Of a stretch of 64,000 nt of DNA, positions 43,899 through 56,255 are shown piece by piece. The translations under genes and the position numbers were made by a program. The stretch is taken from contig NC_045151.1 of assembly GCF_008831285.2 (NCBI RefSeq), forward strand, positions 4,585,544-4,649,543, given 5' to 3'. The stretch's first letter is position 1; each line of letters starts with the position of its first letter. The DNA is from Nymphaea colorata. Lineage: Eukaryota > Streptophyta > Magnoliopsida > Nymphaeales > Nymphaeaceae. The notes below the pieces were generated by a model. It saw only the letters and a list, made by a program, of their open reading frames with translations, ran no database searches and was not told the DNA's origin.

Positions 43899-46691
43899 GG
43901 CCGAACTTAGGCAAGTTATATGGCTGAACCCGTGAGGGAGAGGCCAAACTCACCAAACATTCGAGACGTCTCGTCTCCGTCTCCTTTTATGCTTTTGCTT
44001 TATAGTTGAGTCGTTTCATTTCAGCAAGTGTCTCGGTTCACATGTTAAGAACCGGTTTTATTTCAAGTACTTGAACTCTTTTGTAAGTCTTTTTTCATTA
44101 TGCAATCAAGAATTAGAAGTTGAGTTTTTCGTGTGAATTGGGTCTTGCCTCTCTCTTCCCTTCATCGTCTTACCGCCGGTGATCGGAATCCAAAGGCTGC
44201 AACCCGTGGCTCTGGTTGAAGCAAAACAAGCTTGGAGACATTCCTCAAGGCTACCGGAATTCCTCTTGGAGTTTCTTCATCCTACGCATAATTCCCCGAC
44301 CGATTCGCCATCTTCTCATGGTGCAACGTCTTCATCCCCGAAAGAAGTTAGAGGCTGGAGAAGTATCACGGGAAGACTTGGGGAAGATCGGTCTGTGGTT
44401 CTCACCGACTAGTACTCGGGTAGAGACATCCGGCTGCAAGAGGTTTGGTAAGAATCGTTGTTCTCCTTGGTTCTTCATCCTCTAGCAAAAATCAGAAGTC
44501 CATCCGAAATCAACCAAGTCACCCCTCTTCTCTGCCCAAAACCAGAGGATAGACGGTGAGTTTGGCTGATTGAGGATCGGCTTGGTTGGTGTTCTTGCGG
44601 TGAGAAGCCTGTGCGAGTTTGGGAACTTCACCGGTAGACAGCCGGTTGTTGCTCACAAGCTCCACGGGGGACCAGCGTAAGGGCTCCTTCGAACGAGCGT
44701 CAATCAACTCAAATTCCATTTCTGACCATGCGCTCAACAAAGGAGAATAAACCATTGCTCACCAACCTCAAGTCTGAGTACAATTTCACATTCGGTTGAG
44801 CAGAAACAATCAGCAAATTGGGCACAAGTTCCGGACCAATTCTAAGCAAATTCAAGGCAGTTTTCACTCTCTCGTTGATTCCTTTAGCATCGCCCAGATC
44901 TTAGAAAGCTCCCAGCTAATTTTCAGGCGATTCCATTCATCCACGGCTGAGAACAAGTCTCCGATCAGAAATCTGTCCACACGCTGGAAAATCGGGTCGC
45001 TGCTTCGTTCCCGGCGTAACCCGACGGAGTTCCATATTTTTTTCGCTTCTTCCTAGTTTGCCCATGGTACGATTTATTCAATATCAAAGTTAGAATTACT
45101 AATCGAGGGCAGCTTTGTCATTCACCCACCTAGCGCAAAGGAGATGCGAGCTGCGAGCGTTACACTCCGCAGCCTCCCTCTCAGTTTCTCGTCTTTAAGT
45201 TGGGAGTTACACTTCTTTCACGCACTTAATCACAAGCATTCACACCACGAGGCTTCAATCCAGCTCTTCTTAGCCATTTGTCTCCAACGTATGAGCCAGC
45301 ACTGCCTGCACTTCATTGCGCATTCCCATGTGCCATCATTGAGAATTAAAGAGGTAAGTTACACACTCGTAGCTAGGAGGCCCTTCGCCACTCCTTAGCC
45401 TCTTCATCCCTCGTTACTGACCCAAACCCTGTAACTCCAGAATTAACCTCACTTAATCACCCTCTACCTCGTCATTAGTAACCCCCCTTCATCATTAGGA
45501 ACCCCTTCACTCGCATGACTCTTGGCTTAACCTTCCTTAGAACAATTCCTACTCATTATTACCCACCTCACGTAGGCTTAACTCTCCATCACCCCACTCA
45601 TGCCCCTTAGCCTATCTCTAAACCATAACCGATCCACTTGCAATAACCTCACCACTCGTCTAGACTAAGTCCACCTGCTACCGTACCTCCTTCACTCACC
45701 TGAACCTAGTCCACCCGAGCTCACACCTCATACTGAGCTCAGCTGACCCATATCACCTAGACTAAGCCTACCTAAACCCATACCGAGGTCATGTCCTTGT
45801 TCCGAGCTCGGCGGACTCCTTGGAGTCCACTAGTTAGGATCCATCTCCAAGGATTGCACGTGATCAAATTAGCATCTCTACTACAGCAAGTAAGTCATCT
45901 TGCAGCCTCCCTCGCTGCAACCATCTCCCGAACATCTTCCTGGGGCCAAGGTGACCTCGGCCAGGTGGGATGAGCCCCTGCCTCCATCCAGGCGCTCCTC
46001 CGTCACTATGCTGTCTCTCTTGGCCGACCGAGGCCTGCAGCAGCCGTACACCATCATTTCTGTTGTCATGATCCTCTATCACTCTCGGCAGTTCTTACTA
46101 GAAGACCAGGCATCCTAGACCAGGTGGGTCTAGCCTCCACTCCACCTCCTTGCTGTGATATCCGAGAGTGGCTGAGCCACTGGTTTTCTCTCGGATCCTA
46201 TTTCTGTTTAAGCCGATCTCTCATCGGCTAGGTAACTTCTAAACATCCTATAGAATGGGGTTATTGGGTGCATTTGCTTTCTAAGCCAGGCTCTAGACAT
46301 TTGCTACTGTCGGTAGTCCCTCCAAGGCACCTTGCCAAGGACACGGCTGCGAGTAGCTAGACCACCAAAGGGAAAGGGCATGGTTTCTTAGGGATTGTAT
46401 GAATGGTTTGTGAATGAATGATGAGTGAGTTGTGAGAGTTAAATCTGTATCGCTCGCGTTTGTACGAGCCTTAATCCCCTCAGTTTTGTAATAGGATTGA
46501 AGCCTTGAGTCAGGGAAAACATGCTTGTATCTTATACCCAGGGTACTATTAAGCCGGGGTTGCTGTCCGGCGCGAAAAATTTTGTAAATATAATTTGCTT
46601 AAGTTTGGACTTTAGGCTCCCGCGAGTTGATCCTGGACTTGGGATCTATTCTCGGGCTTTGAAATCGCTAGCCGGGTCTAGGTTCCCACCA
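43604..46691 (+). mobile_element. Solo LTR-like insertion, 3,088 bp
   Basis: Starts TGATGCAGACC, ends TTCCCACCA, and is bracketed by the 5 bp duplication GGACC: the TG..CA plus 5 bp pattern of an LTR retrotransposon. No second copy of either end was found inside, so it reads as one LTR left after recombination rather than a full element. It is visibly more GC-rich than the surroundings and C-rich at 45,400-45,790 (many 'cctca/ccac' words). The first 295 bp is an open frame resembling the tail of gypsy pol. Other frames (44,179-44,485, 44,796-45,056, 45,791-46,118) match nothing known to me. TTCCCACCAGGA also occurs at 43,615-43,626, close to the left end, which is odd and unexplained. Confidence 0.65.
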
Positions 46692-46696
46692 GGACC
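46692..46696. repeat. Target-site duplication, right (GGACC)
   Basis: Partner of 43,599-43,603. The host sequence resumes 'caagttttagtggaaccact'. Confidence 0.75.
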
Positions 46697-46712
46697 CAAG
46701 TTTTAGTGGAAC

Positions 46713-46985
46713 CACTATGAGAAACCCATGCCCTGTAAAAAAGGGGGATTTACTGACGTCCTCAATATGTCAGTAAAAGTTTTGCTGATGTATGTACAGG
46801 TCGACGGCGAATAAAATGTTGGTAAAACTTTTACTGACGTCTATAAAAGCCGTTAGTAAAGAAAATGTCGGTAAAACTATCACCAACATTTTTGTGGCAC
46901 ATATCGCTGCGCGCATTGGTGTAGGCATCTTCAACGACGCATGATCGATCCAACATGAAGTTGGGTCGAGAGAAAAACAAGTAGA
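46713..46985 (+). mobile_element. CACTA-like terminal fragment, copy 2 (longest)
   Basis: CACTATGAGAAACCC is followed by 'ggatttactgacgt', 'gtcagtaaaag', 'ttggtaaaacttttactgac', 'ccgttagtaaag', 'gtcggtaaaact' and 'caccaacatttttgtgg'. The alternating (c/t)ggtaaa and ttactgacg words in both orientations are what CACTA subterminal regions look like. This copy is somewhat longer than those at 7.3 and 52.9 kb (extra 'cacatatcgctgcgcgcattg'). Confidence 0.5.
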
Positions 46986-47070
46986 AAAATTTGATGGGCA
47001 TTTTAATCATCTAATATTTGTTTATACCTTTTCTTGTTTATCTCTCAACCATCCATTAGATGAAACAACC

Positions 47071-47073
<3 letters not shown>

Positions 47074-47131
<58 letters not shown>
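47074..47131. repeat. (TA)n tract
   Basis: 58 bp of uninterrupted TA. Confidence 0.95.
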
Positions 47132-47133
<2 letters not shown>

Positions 47134-47444
47134 TTGAAAAGGCCAAAGTGCTGAGAATGTAATTTTTGCTTAAAAAATGGAGTGAAACATTAATTCCCTG
47201 CATCATTATTATGATTTGTATCGGTTTGACTCAGTTGTGCCAAATTGACACCCCAGCATATTTTTTTCATATTTTTACTTGAGTAATAAAATGAAAGGAT
47301 CAATTAGTGTGCATTGGAAGCTTTTCGGACACTGTATCATGTCCTATTCAGTACAATGGAAAATGGTGAACCCAACTAATAGTAACCGAAATTGCTGTAA
47401 TTAGTATGCTAATTCATGACTTAGTGTGTGCATTCGGTTGGCAT
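47132..47444. other. No gene seen
   Basis: AT-rich, apparently lower in copy number in this window; 'gttgtgccaaattgacaccccagc' is the only GC-richer piece. No frame over 60 codons of interest. Confidence 0.4.
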
Positions 47445-48710
47445 AATAGACCATGGACAAAGGTTATGAAAATTACCCAACCAAATAAAAAATTTTGAGC
47501 TAATTTTGCTCTTATTTTAAGTTCTTTACACCTCCTTATGCTTCTTGTTTTAACAAAAATCCTAATTTCTCTTTGTAAAACAAGCTTGGATGAAGCCTTG
47601 ATACATGTAACCAAAGTACATATTGATTGAGCATGAGGACTTTGAGAAGTGATTTATTGTCCGATTGATCGATTAAGTTTGTACTTCACAAGGTTCGACA
47701 TAATTTTTTTTTCTTCGGTGTAAATACAAATTATATATCATTCTCGCATTTCACAAGGTATGACATATTTTTTTTGTAACAATATAAATGATATACCATT
47801 TGCCTCTTTGAAAAAATTATTTTATAAATAACACCTTGTTAACCATGTAATGCAACTAATTAAAATATCAGACGATCAATGCAAGTAATATATATATATT
47901 TCAAAATATTCTGTATATTGGTTTCCTTTCTTAAAATTTTCATGGCAGTAAAATGAATAAAAGCTTCAACGGTACTAAATGGGCTGAGTATCTTTGATCT
48001 GATTAAAAGAATGAGTGTTTTATCTAACCAAATTAATTTTATAACAATATACGGTTAATGCATATACAAGTATGTTGTAGGAGTTATTTTTCTAATGAAC
48101 AAGAAGAACTTTTGTTAGAACTGCATAAATTTATTTTAAAGAATTCTCTACACCCATGCAGCCGGTCAACTGCGAGTCTGCAAATCAAAAAAGTTTTAGT
48201 GACTTAAACGTTTCACATGGAACTGGATTAGCCCACAAATTTTTAGCAGCCACCATTTGTTTTGCAGCTGTTGATTTGTCTCAAGTTTTTGTTTCTACTG
48301 TCAGCGGTCAAATGGCACAATGGTGATGGTTTTTTCATTGTAGATCATTAACTTTTTTGTTGAAAGTATAACGAATAATGATTTTGAGAATTTCTATCAG
48401 TTAAATAATTCTCACAACATAAACAATTCATTAGCAGAAAAATCTACTTAAATGTCATTTAATGAATCTCATTTTTTCTCTCTTTCTCTCTATATATATA
48501 TATATAGAGTTAGACAAACATTGTAGGTATGATTCCCATTAACTTTAATTTTAGCCATTGATTTTTCCAAGATGAACAGCTCAGAACAATTCAATAAGGG
48601 TATTTTAATAATCTAGCATAAATGTCTAACTTTTTCTGACTATTTTTTTCAACCATTTATATTGGAAAAATTATGTGTGTGTGTGTATATATATGTACAT
48701 GGGGAGAAAG
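47445..48710. repeat. Module D/K block, copy C2
   Basis: Second copy of 30,085-31,420, including the TA run (47,888-47,900), 'tgcagccggtcaactgcgag', and a short TA tract at 48,490-48,506 where C1 has the palindromic CT/TA/GA microsatellite. It ends in a TG/TA run just before the recent duplication. Confidence 0.65.
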
Positions 48711-48761
48711 AGAGATTATTTTACCCTTAATTTTAGCCATCTCTTTCTCTCTCGCTCTTTT

Positions 48762-49287
48762 TTTTTCCTCATTCACTTTGTTTCTCCAGGTGCTTATTTT
48801 ACCATAAATTTGGAACACATAAGTATTCCCCCACTAACATCGCAAGTACTTTCAGATGCACATCCCACTTGGGTAGAGTATCCAAATATGATTTCTAGTG
48901 AACTCACTATGACAAAGCCATGCTCCACGTGAGAAAGAACTGCATAAATAAAATGCCTGCGGTACCCATCCAATGGTAGGGTGTGTAGGAATGGCTATGG
49001 TAGGGTGGTATCAAGACAAATGTGTGGCTATGGGTTATCAAACATAATTTTCTTCTTATATAACACCATTTATGTAGTTAATGGTTCCAAATTACATAAT
49101 GCTAAGAAGATACATGCCTTTTTTTTGGCATTTTATGATTGACATATGACAACCTTAATTTGTCAGCCCTAAACCAAGTTCGCATTTTATAGGGCACACG
49201 CAAAACATGAACTGCTCCTTGGAAAGAAACTAAATAAGCCTTAAAGAGCGCATTTGGTGAGAAAAACACTTGGTCATTTGGAATGTC

Positions 49288-49289
<2 letters not shown>
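48762..49289 (+). repeat. Module E, copy 4
   Basis: Near-identical to 3,281-3,792, with CACTATGACAAAG at 48,904. It has 'gtgagaaaaacacttggtca', which copy A has lost near 3,778. Confidence 0.7.

Positions 49290-49356
<67 letters not shown>
49290..49356. repeat. (TA)n tract abutting FB2
   Basis: About 67 bp of TA against about 29 bp in copy A. Confidence 0.95.
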
Positions 49357-49358
<2 letters not shown>

Positions 49359-49856
49359 CCATGACTCTGGCATTTATATGTAAAAATGACAGTTGATTTT
49401 GTCTCTCTAAGATGCCTCCCTTCTTTCATGATTTTTTCAATCCCATACTCCATCTGTCATCCGTAAGCGCAGGCTGCTGCCTCCCTCTTTTCCCAAAATC
49501 CCCTGGGGGTCCTCTTTTGTGTTACAAAAGATGGTGGATTCCACGCATCTCTGCTGCCACCACCTGGTGGCCCAGGACTCGGCGGTGTCTTGGTAGGTCC
49601 ACTAGTGACGTGCTGGGTGGTGGCAGTGGAGATGTGTGGAATAATCCACCCATCTTCTTCCTCCTTCCCACCCAGAAGTGTTAAACCTGGGATACAACTT
49701 AACACAGCTGGGAGGGGGAAGAGACAATGAGGGAGGGAGGAACTAGGGAGAGAGAAAATGTTAAAAAAATTTAATTAAAAAAAAAGCCAGCATCTAAGAC
49801 AAAAGATGTGATGGCTCAGATCATGTCATTTTGACAAAAAAATACCAGTCATGGTT
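49357..49856. mobile_element. FB2 foldback MITE, copy 5 (both ends)
   Basis: Termini AACCATGACTctGGcATTTat and AGTCATGGTT (49,847-49,856). Same interior as copy 1, plus about 15 bp (gggagggaggaactag) retained near 49,735. Flanked on both sides by long TA tracts, on the right after a CT run. Confidence 0.75.
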
Positions 49857-49884
49857 CAGCTTCTTTCTCTCCCTCTCTCTCTCT

Positions 49885-49887
<3 letters not shown>

Positions 49888-49945
<58 letters not shown>
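49888..49945. repeat. (CT)n then (TA)n tract right of FB2
   Basis: 58 bp TA against 20 bp in copy A. Confidence 0.95.
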
Positions 49946-49948
<3 letters not shown>

Positions 49949-50620
49949 CATCACCTTTCTTAATAAACAACATAATGGAAACCTCATTTTATCTAACTGA
50001 ATGCTCCATTGAAGCCAAAATACATCATGGATCATCATTTACAAAAGTCATAATTCATTTAAAGCGGATTTATTGGCTTAAAATTTCATTTGCTACCACA
50101 ATTTTTTTTTCTTTTCGTATGTGGGAATGGGGCACACAGAATATTGCATGAAGCGTCGCTTCTCAAAACAGGCAGCTCCATTGTCGTCCCTGTCTTATCC
50201 CTATCTTGATGCAAAGACAACGTTTAATGGTATCTCCATACATGCCAATTAGATAATATCTGCAATACATCATCTCCAAAGAGGGTTTACACAGTAGTGA
50301 GATAACATATGTTTGATGCAACAACTCCCATAGGCTATGAAAATATCCATACACATCAACAATCTTGAGCTATTTAACTCTCATTTTAAAATAATTAATC
50401 CTTTTGAAAGAAAACAAAAGTGCTCAAATGGTCCCCATAAGCAATATAGCCTCAGGTAAAACTGAGTTCTAGCTGCCCATCACTCTTATCCAACCGCTAG
50501 TAAAATTTGAAACTGTTTAGTAGATCAATCTAGTGAAGTATTTCATATCTCACGAGTTTGGAATTTGAAATCAAGTTTCAGGATTGAATCTGAATCTCAA
50601 TACTGATTTGATTTTAGAAA
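49946..50620. repeat. Module H, copy 3
   Basis: Near-identical to 4,358-5,024. The minus-strand 63-codon frame (50,163-50,354) differs from its duplicate by one residue. Confidence 0.65.
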
Positions 50621-51056
50621 GTCAGGATTACAAGGAGCACCTAAAAAATGGATTTAAGTAATTGAAAATATAATGCACATGATACATATTCAAGATATTC
50701 AATAGCTCCTTTCTTGGATCAACTGAAACCCTAATTTATCTTCGTAAAAAAGAAGCTTGGATGGAGCCATGACACATTTAACTGCAGGATATATAGATGG
50801 ATAATTAGAACTATGATAACTTCTTTATAGGCCGATTGGTCAACACAAGGTTTGACATTAGTTTTATTCGTCTTTGGCACAAAAATATAAATAATAATTA
50901 TTCTAGCACTTCACAAGCCATGACATAAATTTTTCATGAAAACATAAACTATAAATCATTCACCTTTTCAAATATTTTACTTTTATAAGTAACACATTGC
51001 TAAACATGTAAGGAAACTAATTAAATGTCTCATCATCAATGCATGCGTATATATAT
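50621..51056. repeat. Module D, copy 4
   Basis: Near-identical to 5,025-5,476, but the final TA run is only about 8 bp. Confidence 0.65.
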
Positions 51057-51600
51057 CTCATTCACAAGTAGTAATATTAAATCTGAAAATTTCCATCATT
51101 GTTATCAAATACGTTGCGACACAAGCTTTTTTACATATGCATATAGCTTGCAAATTATTCAAATTTGCTGCACTAATGCTAGAACTATATCAACCATTGT
51201 ATAAATCTATGACATCTAGTTTTTAAGCAATGTTGGATGTTAGGGCTCTTTTTTCCAACTCTATTTTCTCAATTAAATTACAAGCATAAGTTAGGAAAGC
51301 TTAGATACAAATACATGAAGTTTGGAATGTAAAATTGGTAGTGGTAATTGATAAATTGCCTCCAATGTCAACAATAATATTGAAATCTAAAATTGCCTTT
51401 CTGGTCATTTAGACACAATATCAACAACAATATTGAAATCTAAAATTTCCATTCTTGTCTTTGATACATTGAAACCTAATTTTTTTTACTTATATGTATA
51501 ATGTTGCCTGAAACATTATTTTCCAACATCTTTTCTACTCACATATTTTTTCTATAAATTTGGTTGTTGAAAGACAAATCCAAGTATCTTACTAAGCTAT
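51057..51600. repeat. Module M2, copy 9
   Basis: Duplicate of copy 2; it retains a few bases (ggtcatttagacaca) deleted there. Confidence 0.75.
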
Positions 51601-52065
51601 CTTGTGGTGATCTCAAGTTTTAATCACTGGTTTTCTAAGGTATGGTAGTAGGCACAAAGCCGGGGTAGCGGATAGGGGACATAGAAAAAATCTAAGAGTA
51701 ATTTCACTTACCGTGTATAGAGGTTTTGAAAAATTACATTTCAACCCTCATCAAAATTTTGAAACTATGGTTTGTCCATTCTAATAAAAAATTCTTAGCT
51801 CTAACCCTGTATGGTTAATGATGGTACTTCATGCACTTGCTTTTCTTTAAAAAAATCTATGTTATATGATTTATGGTTCGTGGCTTTCACTTAACATTTG
51901 TCATTTTTTGTGATTTTAATTACACACTTTCTTGTTGTTATTATTTTTGTACCCTCACCATCAAAAGTGGTCCTGCTATTTTAGCAGTAGGTCACACACC
52001 GTCAGTGTAGTAATCCCTGCCTTGAAACATATGAACAAGTTACAAATAAAAGGAATTGGTGCAGT

Positions 52066-52551
52066 GGGTGCATGGCCTTTGTGCTTCACTTGGTTTAGAC
52101 TTCAGAAAGACAGTTAGTCAGGATTACCCAAGCCTCCATGAGATAGGTAGACACAATGTAAGAATATTGGCAATAACACACTGGTTGGTCTTTCTCTCCA
52201 GAAAGCAAGAATTCAGAAGGCATGTAGATTGATTCTACTCTACTGTCAGCATTTTTTTTGTTAGCAAAAGATTGAATGTGACTCAAAGACATTGTTTCAT
52301 CACCATTGGAAACACGAAACAATCATCACTTTTGCTTACAATTACAATGGAAGCATACAGACCTTCTAAATTGTTGCTTCCTTCGCCATTTTCAGCTTCT
52401 CAATGGATTGACAAAGACCCATCACTGTCTTATTGCTAATATTCTTACATTGCGTATATTTGTCTATCTCATGGAGTTTTGGGTGCAGCTGGCTAACTGT
52501 CTTCCCAAAGTCCACATCAAGTGAAGCACAAAGCCATGTTATACCTCATTC
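52066..52551. repeat. FB1 foldback, copy 9 (short loop)
   Basis: Good copy for seeing the stem: left catggcctttgtgcttcac..gacagttagtcagg..tgagataggtag..atgtaagaatattggcaata; the reverse complement of the right end reads catggctttgtgcttcac..gacagttagcca..tgagatagac..atgtaagaatattagcaata. Note that 'gagatag' and 'agaatatt' are changed in both arms together relative to other copies. About 240 bp per arm, loop about 17 bp. Confidence 0.85.
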
Positions 52552-52877
52552 ATTTTGCATATAACCTTATCATGTTTGTCTCTCTCATTACATTTTTAAG
52601 AAACCATTGTTAAAAGCAAGCACAAGAAACAATTTACATTGTAGCGACATTAAATCATCCAGCAACATGCTGATTCATTTCTCCCTCCCTAATACATGAA
52701 TATAAGAATTTATGCATATGTTCATATCGACCAAAGCTGGAAAGTTGTCATTCAATAACAATCGCAATTAACAGCATTGGCAATGATTTACGGTGTCTCT
52801 TTTGCCTATTTCATTTTTCAGAAATATTCCTTATTCTACCATAAATTTGGAAGTATGGACCCAATTTCTTGTGGACC

Positions 52878-53084
52878 CACTATGAGAAACCCATGCCCTG
52901 TGAAAAAAGTGGATTTACCGACGTATGTAGAGGTCAACGACAAAGAAAATGTTGATAAAACTTTTGTTGATGTCAGTGAGGCCGTTAGTAAAGATAACAT
53001 TGGTAAAAACTATCACCTACATTTTTTGTGGCATCTTCAACGATGTGTGATAAATGTTTGGCTGTCTAGAGTCATCCTGGTCAC
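52878..53084 (+). mobile_element. CACTA-like terminal fragment, copy 3
   Basis: CACTATGAGAAACCC, 'gatttaccgacgt', 'ccgttagtaaag', 'ttggtaaaaac'. Near-identical to 7,334-7,545 with better-preserved motif words. The 111-codon plus frame (52,777-53,112) crosses it and is closed early in the duplicate. Confidence 0.45.
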
Positions 53085-53637
53085 TTATAGCATTCAATGC
53101 CAAAAATATTAATATCAAAACTTAACATTTCTATTCCTGCTATCAAATACATTGTGACAAAAACTTTTTTTATTTATTTGTATAGCTTCCAAATTTGAAT
53201 AAAATTGCTGCACTAGTGCTAGCACCATAATGCCTTTGTATTAGTCTATGACATCTTAGCTTTTAAACAATGTAGGATGTGAGAAGTCATTTTGCCAACT
53301 CTATTCTCTCAAATAAAGCACAAGCATAAGTTAGAAAAATTTAGATACAAATACTTGAAGTTTGGAATGTACAATTGGTAGTGATAAACAGTAAGTGGCC
53401 TCCGATGTCAACAATAATATTGAAACCTAAAATCATCATACTTGTCATACATATAATGAGAATGTCAACAACAATATTGGAACTTGAAATTGCCATTCGT
53501 GTATTTGATACATCAGAACCTGAGTTTTGTTTACTTATGCGTAAAATGTTGCTTGAAATATTATGTTCCAATACCTTACCGCTCACATATATTTTTTCTA
53601 TAAATTTGATTTTGAAGGATAAATCCACGTATATCAT
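53085..53637. repeat. Module M2, copy 10
   Basis: Duplicate of copy 3. The antisense frame 53,341-53,637 keeps MMILGFNIIVDIGGHL. Confidence 0.75.
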
Positions 53638-53739
53638 TCTAAGCCTCCAAGAGTGATCTCAAGTTTTAAGCATTTGATACTAATGTCACTGTGTTGTATA
53701 TCCTTCAGTCCGATTGTTTCATAAAGTTCTTCAATATGT

Positions 53740-54313
53740 GAATGAGGTAAGTGGCCTTTGTTCTTCACTTGATCTAGACTTCAGAAAGACAGTTAGTCAG
53801 GATTACCCAAGCTTCCATGAGATAGATAGACTTGATGTAAGAACATTAGCAATAACATGCTGATGGGTCTTTCTCAGTCCCTTGAGAAGCTGAAAATGGA
53901 AAAGAAAGCAAGAATTCAAAAGGCATGTATATTAATTCTATCGCACTGTCAAGATTGTGACTTGGGATCACGTAGTCGAACGACATTTTTTCATCGCTAT
54001 TGGGACCCTCGAACATGTTGGACTTACCCAATTGAGGAAAAGAAGCTACTAGTTTTGAGGTTATGTAGTTCCTGTAGTAGTGATGAAACATTCAGACTTT
54101 TGCTTAGAAGTACAATAGACTTATACATAACTTGTTTATTGTTGCTTCCATTGCCATCTTCAGCTTCTCAATGGATTGACAGAGACCCACTTATTGCTTC
54201 ATGTTCTTATATTGTGTATAATTGCCTGTCTCATGGAGTCTTGGGTGCAGCTAACTAACCGTCTTCCCAAAATTCAAATGAAGTGAAGCGCAAAAGCAAT
54301 GTTATGCCTCACT
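53740..54313. repeat. FB1 foldback, copy 10 (long loop)
   Basis: Complete arms and the long loop 'ggacttacccaattgaggaaaa'. The left side is preceded by 'cagtccgattgtttcataaagttcttcaatatgtg', which is weakly matched on the right (gcatataaaataacgttatcatg), hinting that the original inverted repeat was a little longer. It contains a 133-codon plus frame (53,857-54,258), the longest frame in any FB1. Confidence 0.85.
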
Positions 54314-54864
54314 TATTTTGCATATAAAATAACGTTATCATGTCTGTCTCTTTCTTTACATTCTAATAAATTATCATAATACTATATATATAGCATTGGT
54401 GATGATTTGTGGTGTCTTTTTTGGCTTCTTCATTTCTCCACATTCAAGATTGAATAAATTAAAGCAACCCCCAGACGAGAAGACATGCAAAAATTGAGGA
54501 GAAAAATGGAGGCTTATTTGTAAAAATGTATGTGAAGTAGGAGTCTCAAATGAAAATTCTAAAAACTAAAAAGGATAAATGGCTTATGCCAAGAGGGAAT
54601 GATGCATCATGCCCTCTTGATGGATTGTCTAAAATAAATCTCTAACTTATTGTTACACTTGTTAGATTTGTAACAAGTGAGACGGATGGTCATAGCTGCT
54701 AACACGTAAGTATTTCTTTCGAGATGCTTCCAATTATCTCAGACTTTAGAAGATTTGAATCCTTGTTTACTTTATACCTCAAATTTAAAGATGTCAAGTG
54801 GGAGGGGAGGGAAGTTGACCTGAGATCTATGTATTAGAAGATGTAAAGTTTAAACTATAGTATT
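54314..54864. other. Module F remnant and unassigned sequence
   Basis: 'gcattggtgatgatttgtgg' marks module F. 54,690-54,840 includes sequence not seen elsewhere in the window. No gene. Confidence 0.45.
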
Positions 54865-56255
54865 GTCGTTGTATCATTTACACACAAGAATTGAGTTGAC
54901 TCAAAAGGCAAAGCGAAGCTGGTCATGTTTGGGACCTGTGAAAATGCTGGTCTTTAGTTCAATTTACATGGGTGTTATGATTATGCGTCTTAAGTGGTTG
55001 AACATGGTAGCTAAGTTTAAGGGTGCAGTTCTGTCATAGTTGAAGCTGATGCAGTTCATGACCCCTAAGAGGGCGGGGGCATGGAGAGGCTTTTGGGCCT
55101 CTTTTCAGGAAGGTAAGTTGCTAAGTACCTCCCACTCAATCAAAGGAAAAAAACATAAGGATTTCATTTTTTTAAAAAAATCACTCATTCAAGCATACCT
55201 CTCATTATGTGTAGGTAGACAGTTGTAAGTGAAAATTATGAATGCCAGCATTTGTGAACAAATGGAAATGGGCAAATCAAAAGGTTAACAAGCTTGGCCT
55301 TTGAGCGGGCCATTAAAGACTTAGTGAGTTAAGTGCACTGGTTTGTGCATGTAACACATATATGGCAAAAAGAAAACATGGTAAGGGTTGCAGTGTTGTG
55401 GAAATTATCTAAAAAAATATATTTTTTTATACTTTTAATTTCTTTCAGTTTTTCTATCTCTATAAAAAGCTTTTTTATTAACCAGGAGTATTTTTGTAAT
55501 GATCTATATTAGCGCATGAAAATTCCATGCACTGTGTGGTGTACGTAACCAACTTTGGTCGAAGACAATTTTTTTTAAAGGAAATGTGGAGGCACAGATT
55601 TAGATTTTGTAATCAGTAATTGAAAACAGAAGTTTATATTTGCTAAAATAAAATAAGATGAAGGCATACATGCCTTCACTGGATATAGCAATGCTGTTTT
55701 TTTTATTAGTAATGAAAACGTGGTGAAGGATTGGAAAGGTTGCATAATCGGAATCTTTCAATATTGACAAATGGTTTGTTAATCAGACAGAATGGATGTG
55801 GGTTGGTGTGCCTTGCAGTGTGCATGGAAACATATACAATATTGGAACATGTTGCGTCAGATTGTTGGGCCCTTACAAGAAAATTTCCCCTCTATGTTTC
55901 CTTGTTTTTTTTTAGAGGTGTTTCGCAACATGTGTTTGATGAATTTGCATTAATAATTAGAATAGTTTTCATGAAACACTATTTTTTATGTCTCATTAAA
56001 CTATCACAATCTTTCCAATATATTTATGAAATACTAAACTAGCGTTTATGAAGCCAAACATGTCTTATGGGGCTTTCCTTTTACTCTAATTTTATCATTA
56101 AAAGTAAATCTGTGTTAAGGGGCTGTTTGGTAGTTTCAGACATCCAAACATTTTCTTTCTATTATGTTCAATCTACATTGCTTAAAATTTGCTTTGTGAA
56201 TGAGGTGTAGTATGTTCTGTGGGGAGCCAAGGTCCCATATGGGTGACCTTGATAG
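54865..56255. repeat. Module G and TIR-locus 5' flank, copy B
   Basis: Counterpart of 8,096-9,318. By eye, about one base in eight differs in the first 250 bp. It ends 'ggggagccaaggtcccatat..gaccttgata', the point where copy A jumps into the TIR exon. A 103-codon frame (55,731-56,042) is shared with copy A only for its first part. Confidence 0.6.

Larger units (their letters stand above)
48762..53632 (+). repeat. Recent segmental duplication, copy B
   Basis: Partner of 3,281-8,095 in the same orientation, about 45.5 kb away. It is slightly longer, mainly because two TA tracts are expanded, and it lacks the ~50 bp near A 7,050. Its right end flows on into M2/FB1 copy 10 without a break, while copy A breaks there, so B (or a source like it) may hold the older arrangement. 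Confidence 0.85.

Noticed and set aside
43604-46691. A host gene in the GC-rich island (several frames of 60-89 codons)
   Set aside because: Frames overlap, match nothing recognisable, and the TG..CA ends with a 5 bp target duplication explain the island as an LTR-type insertion.
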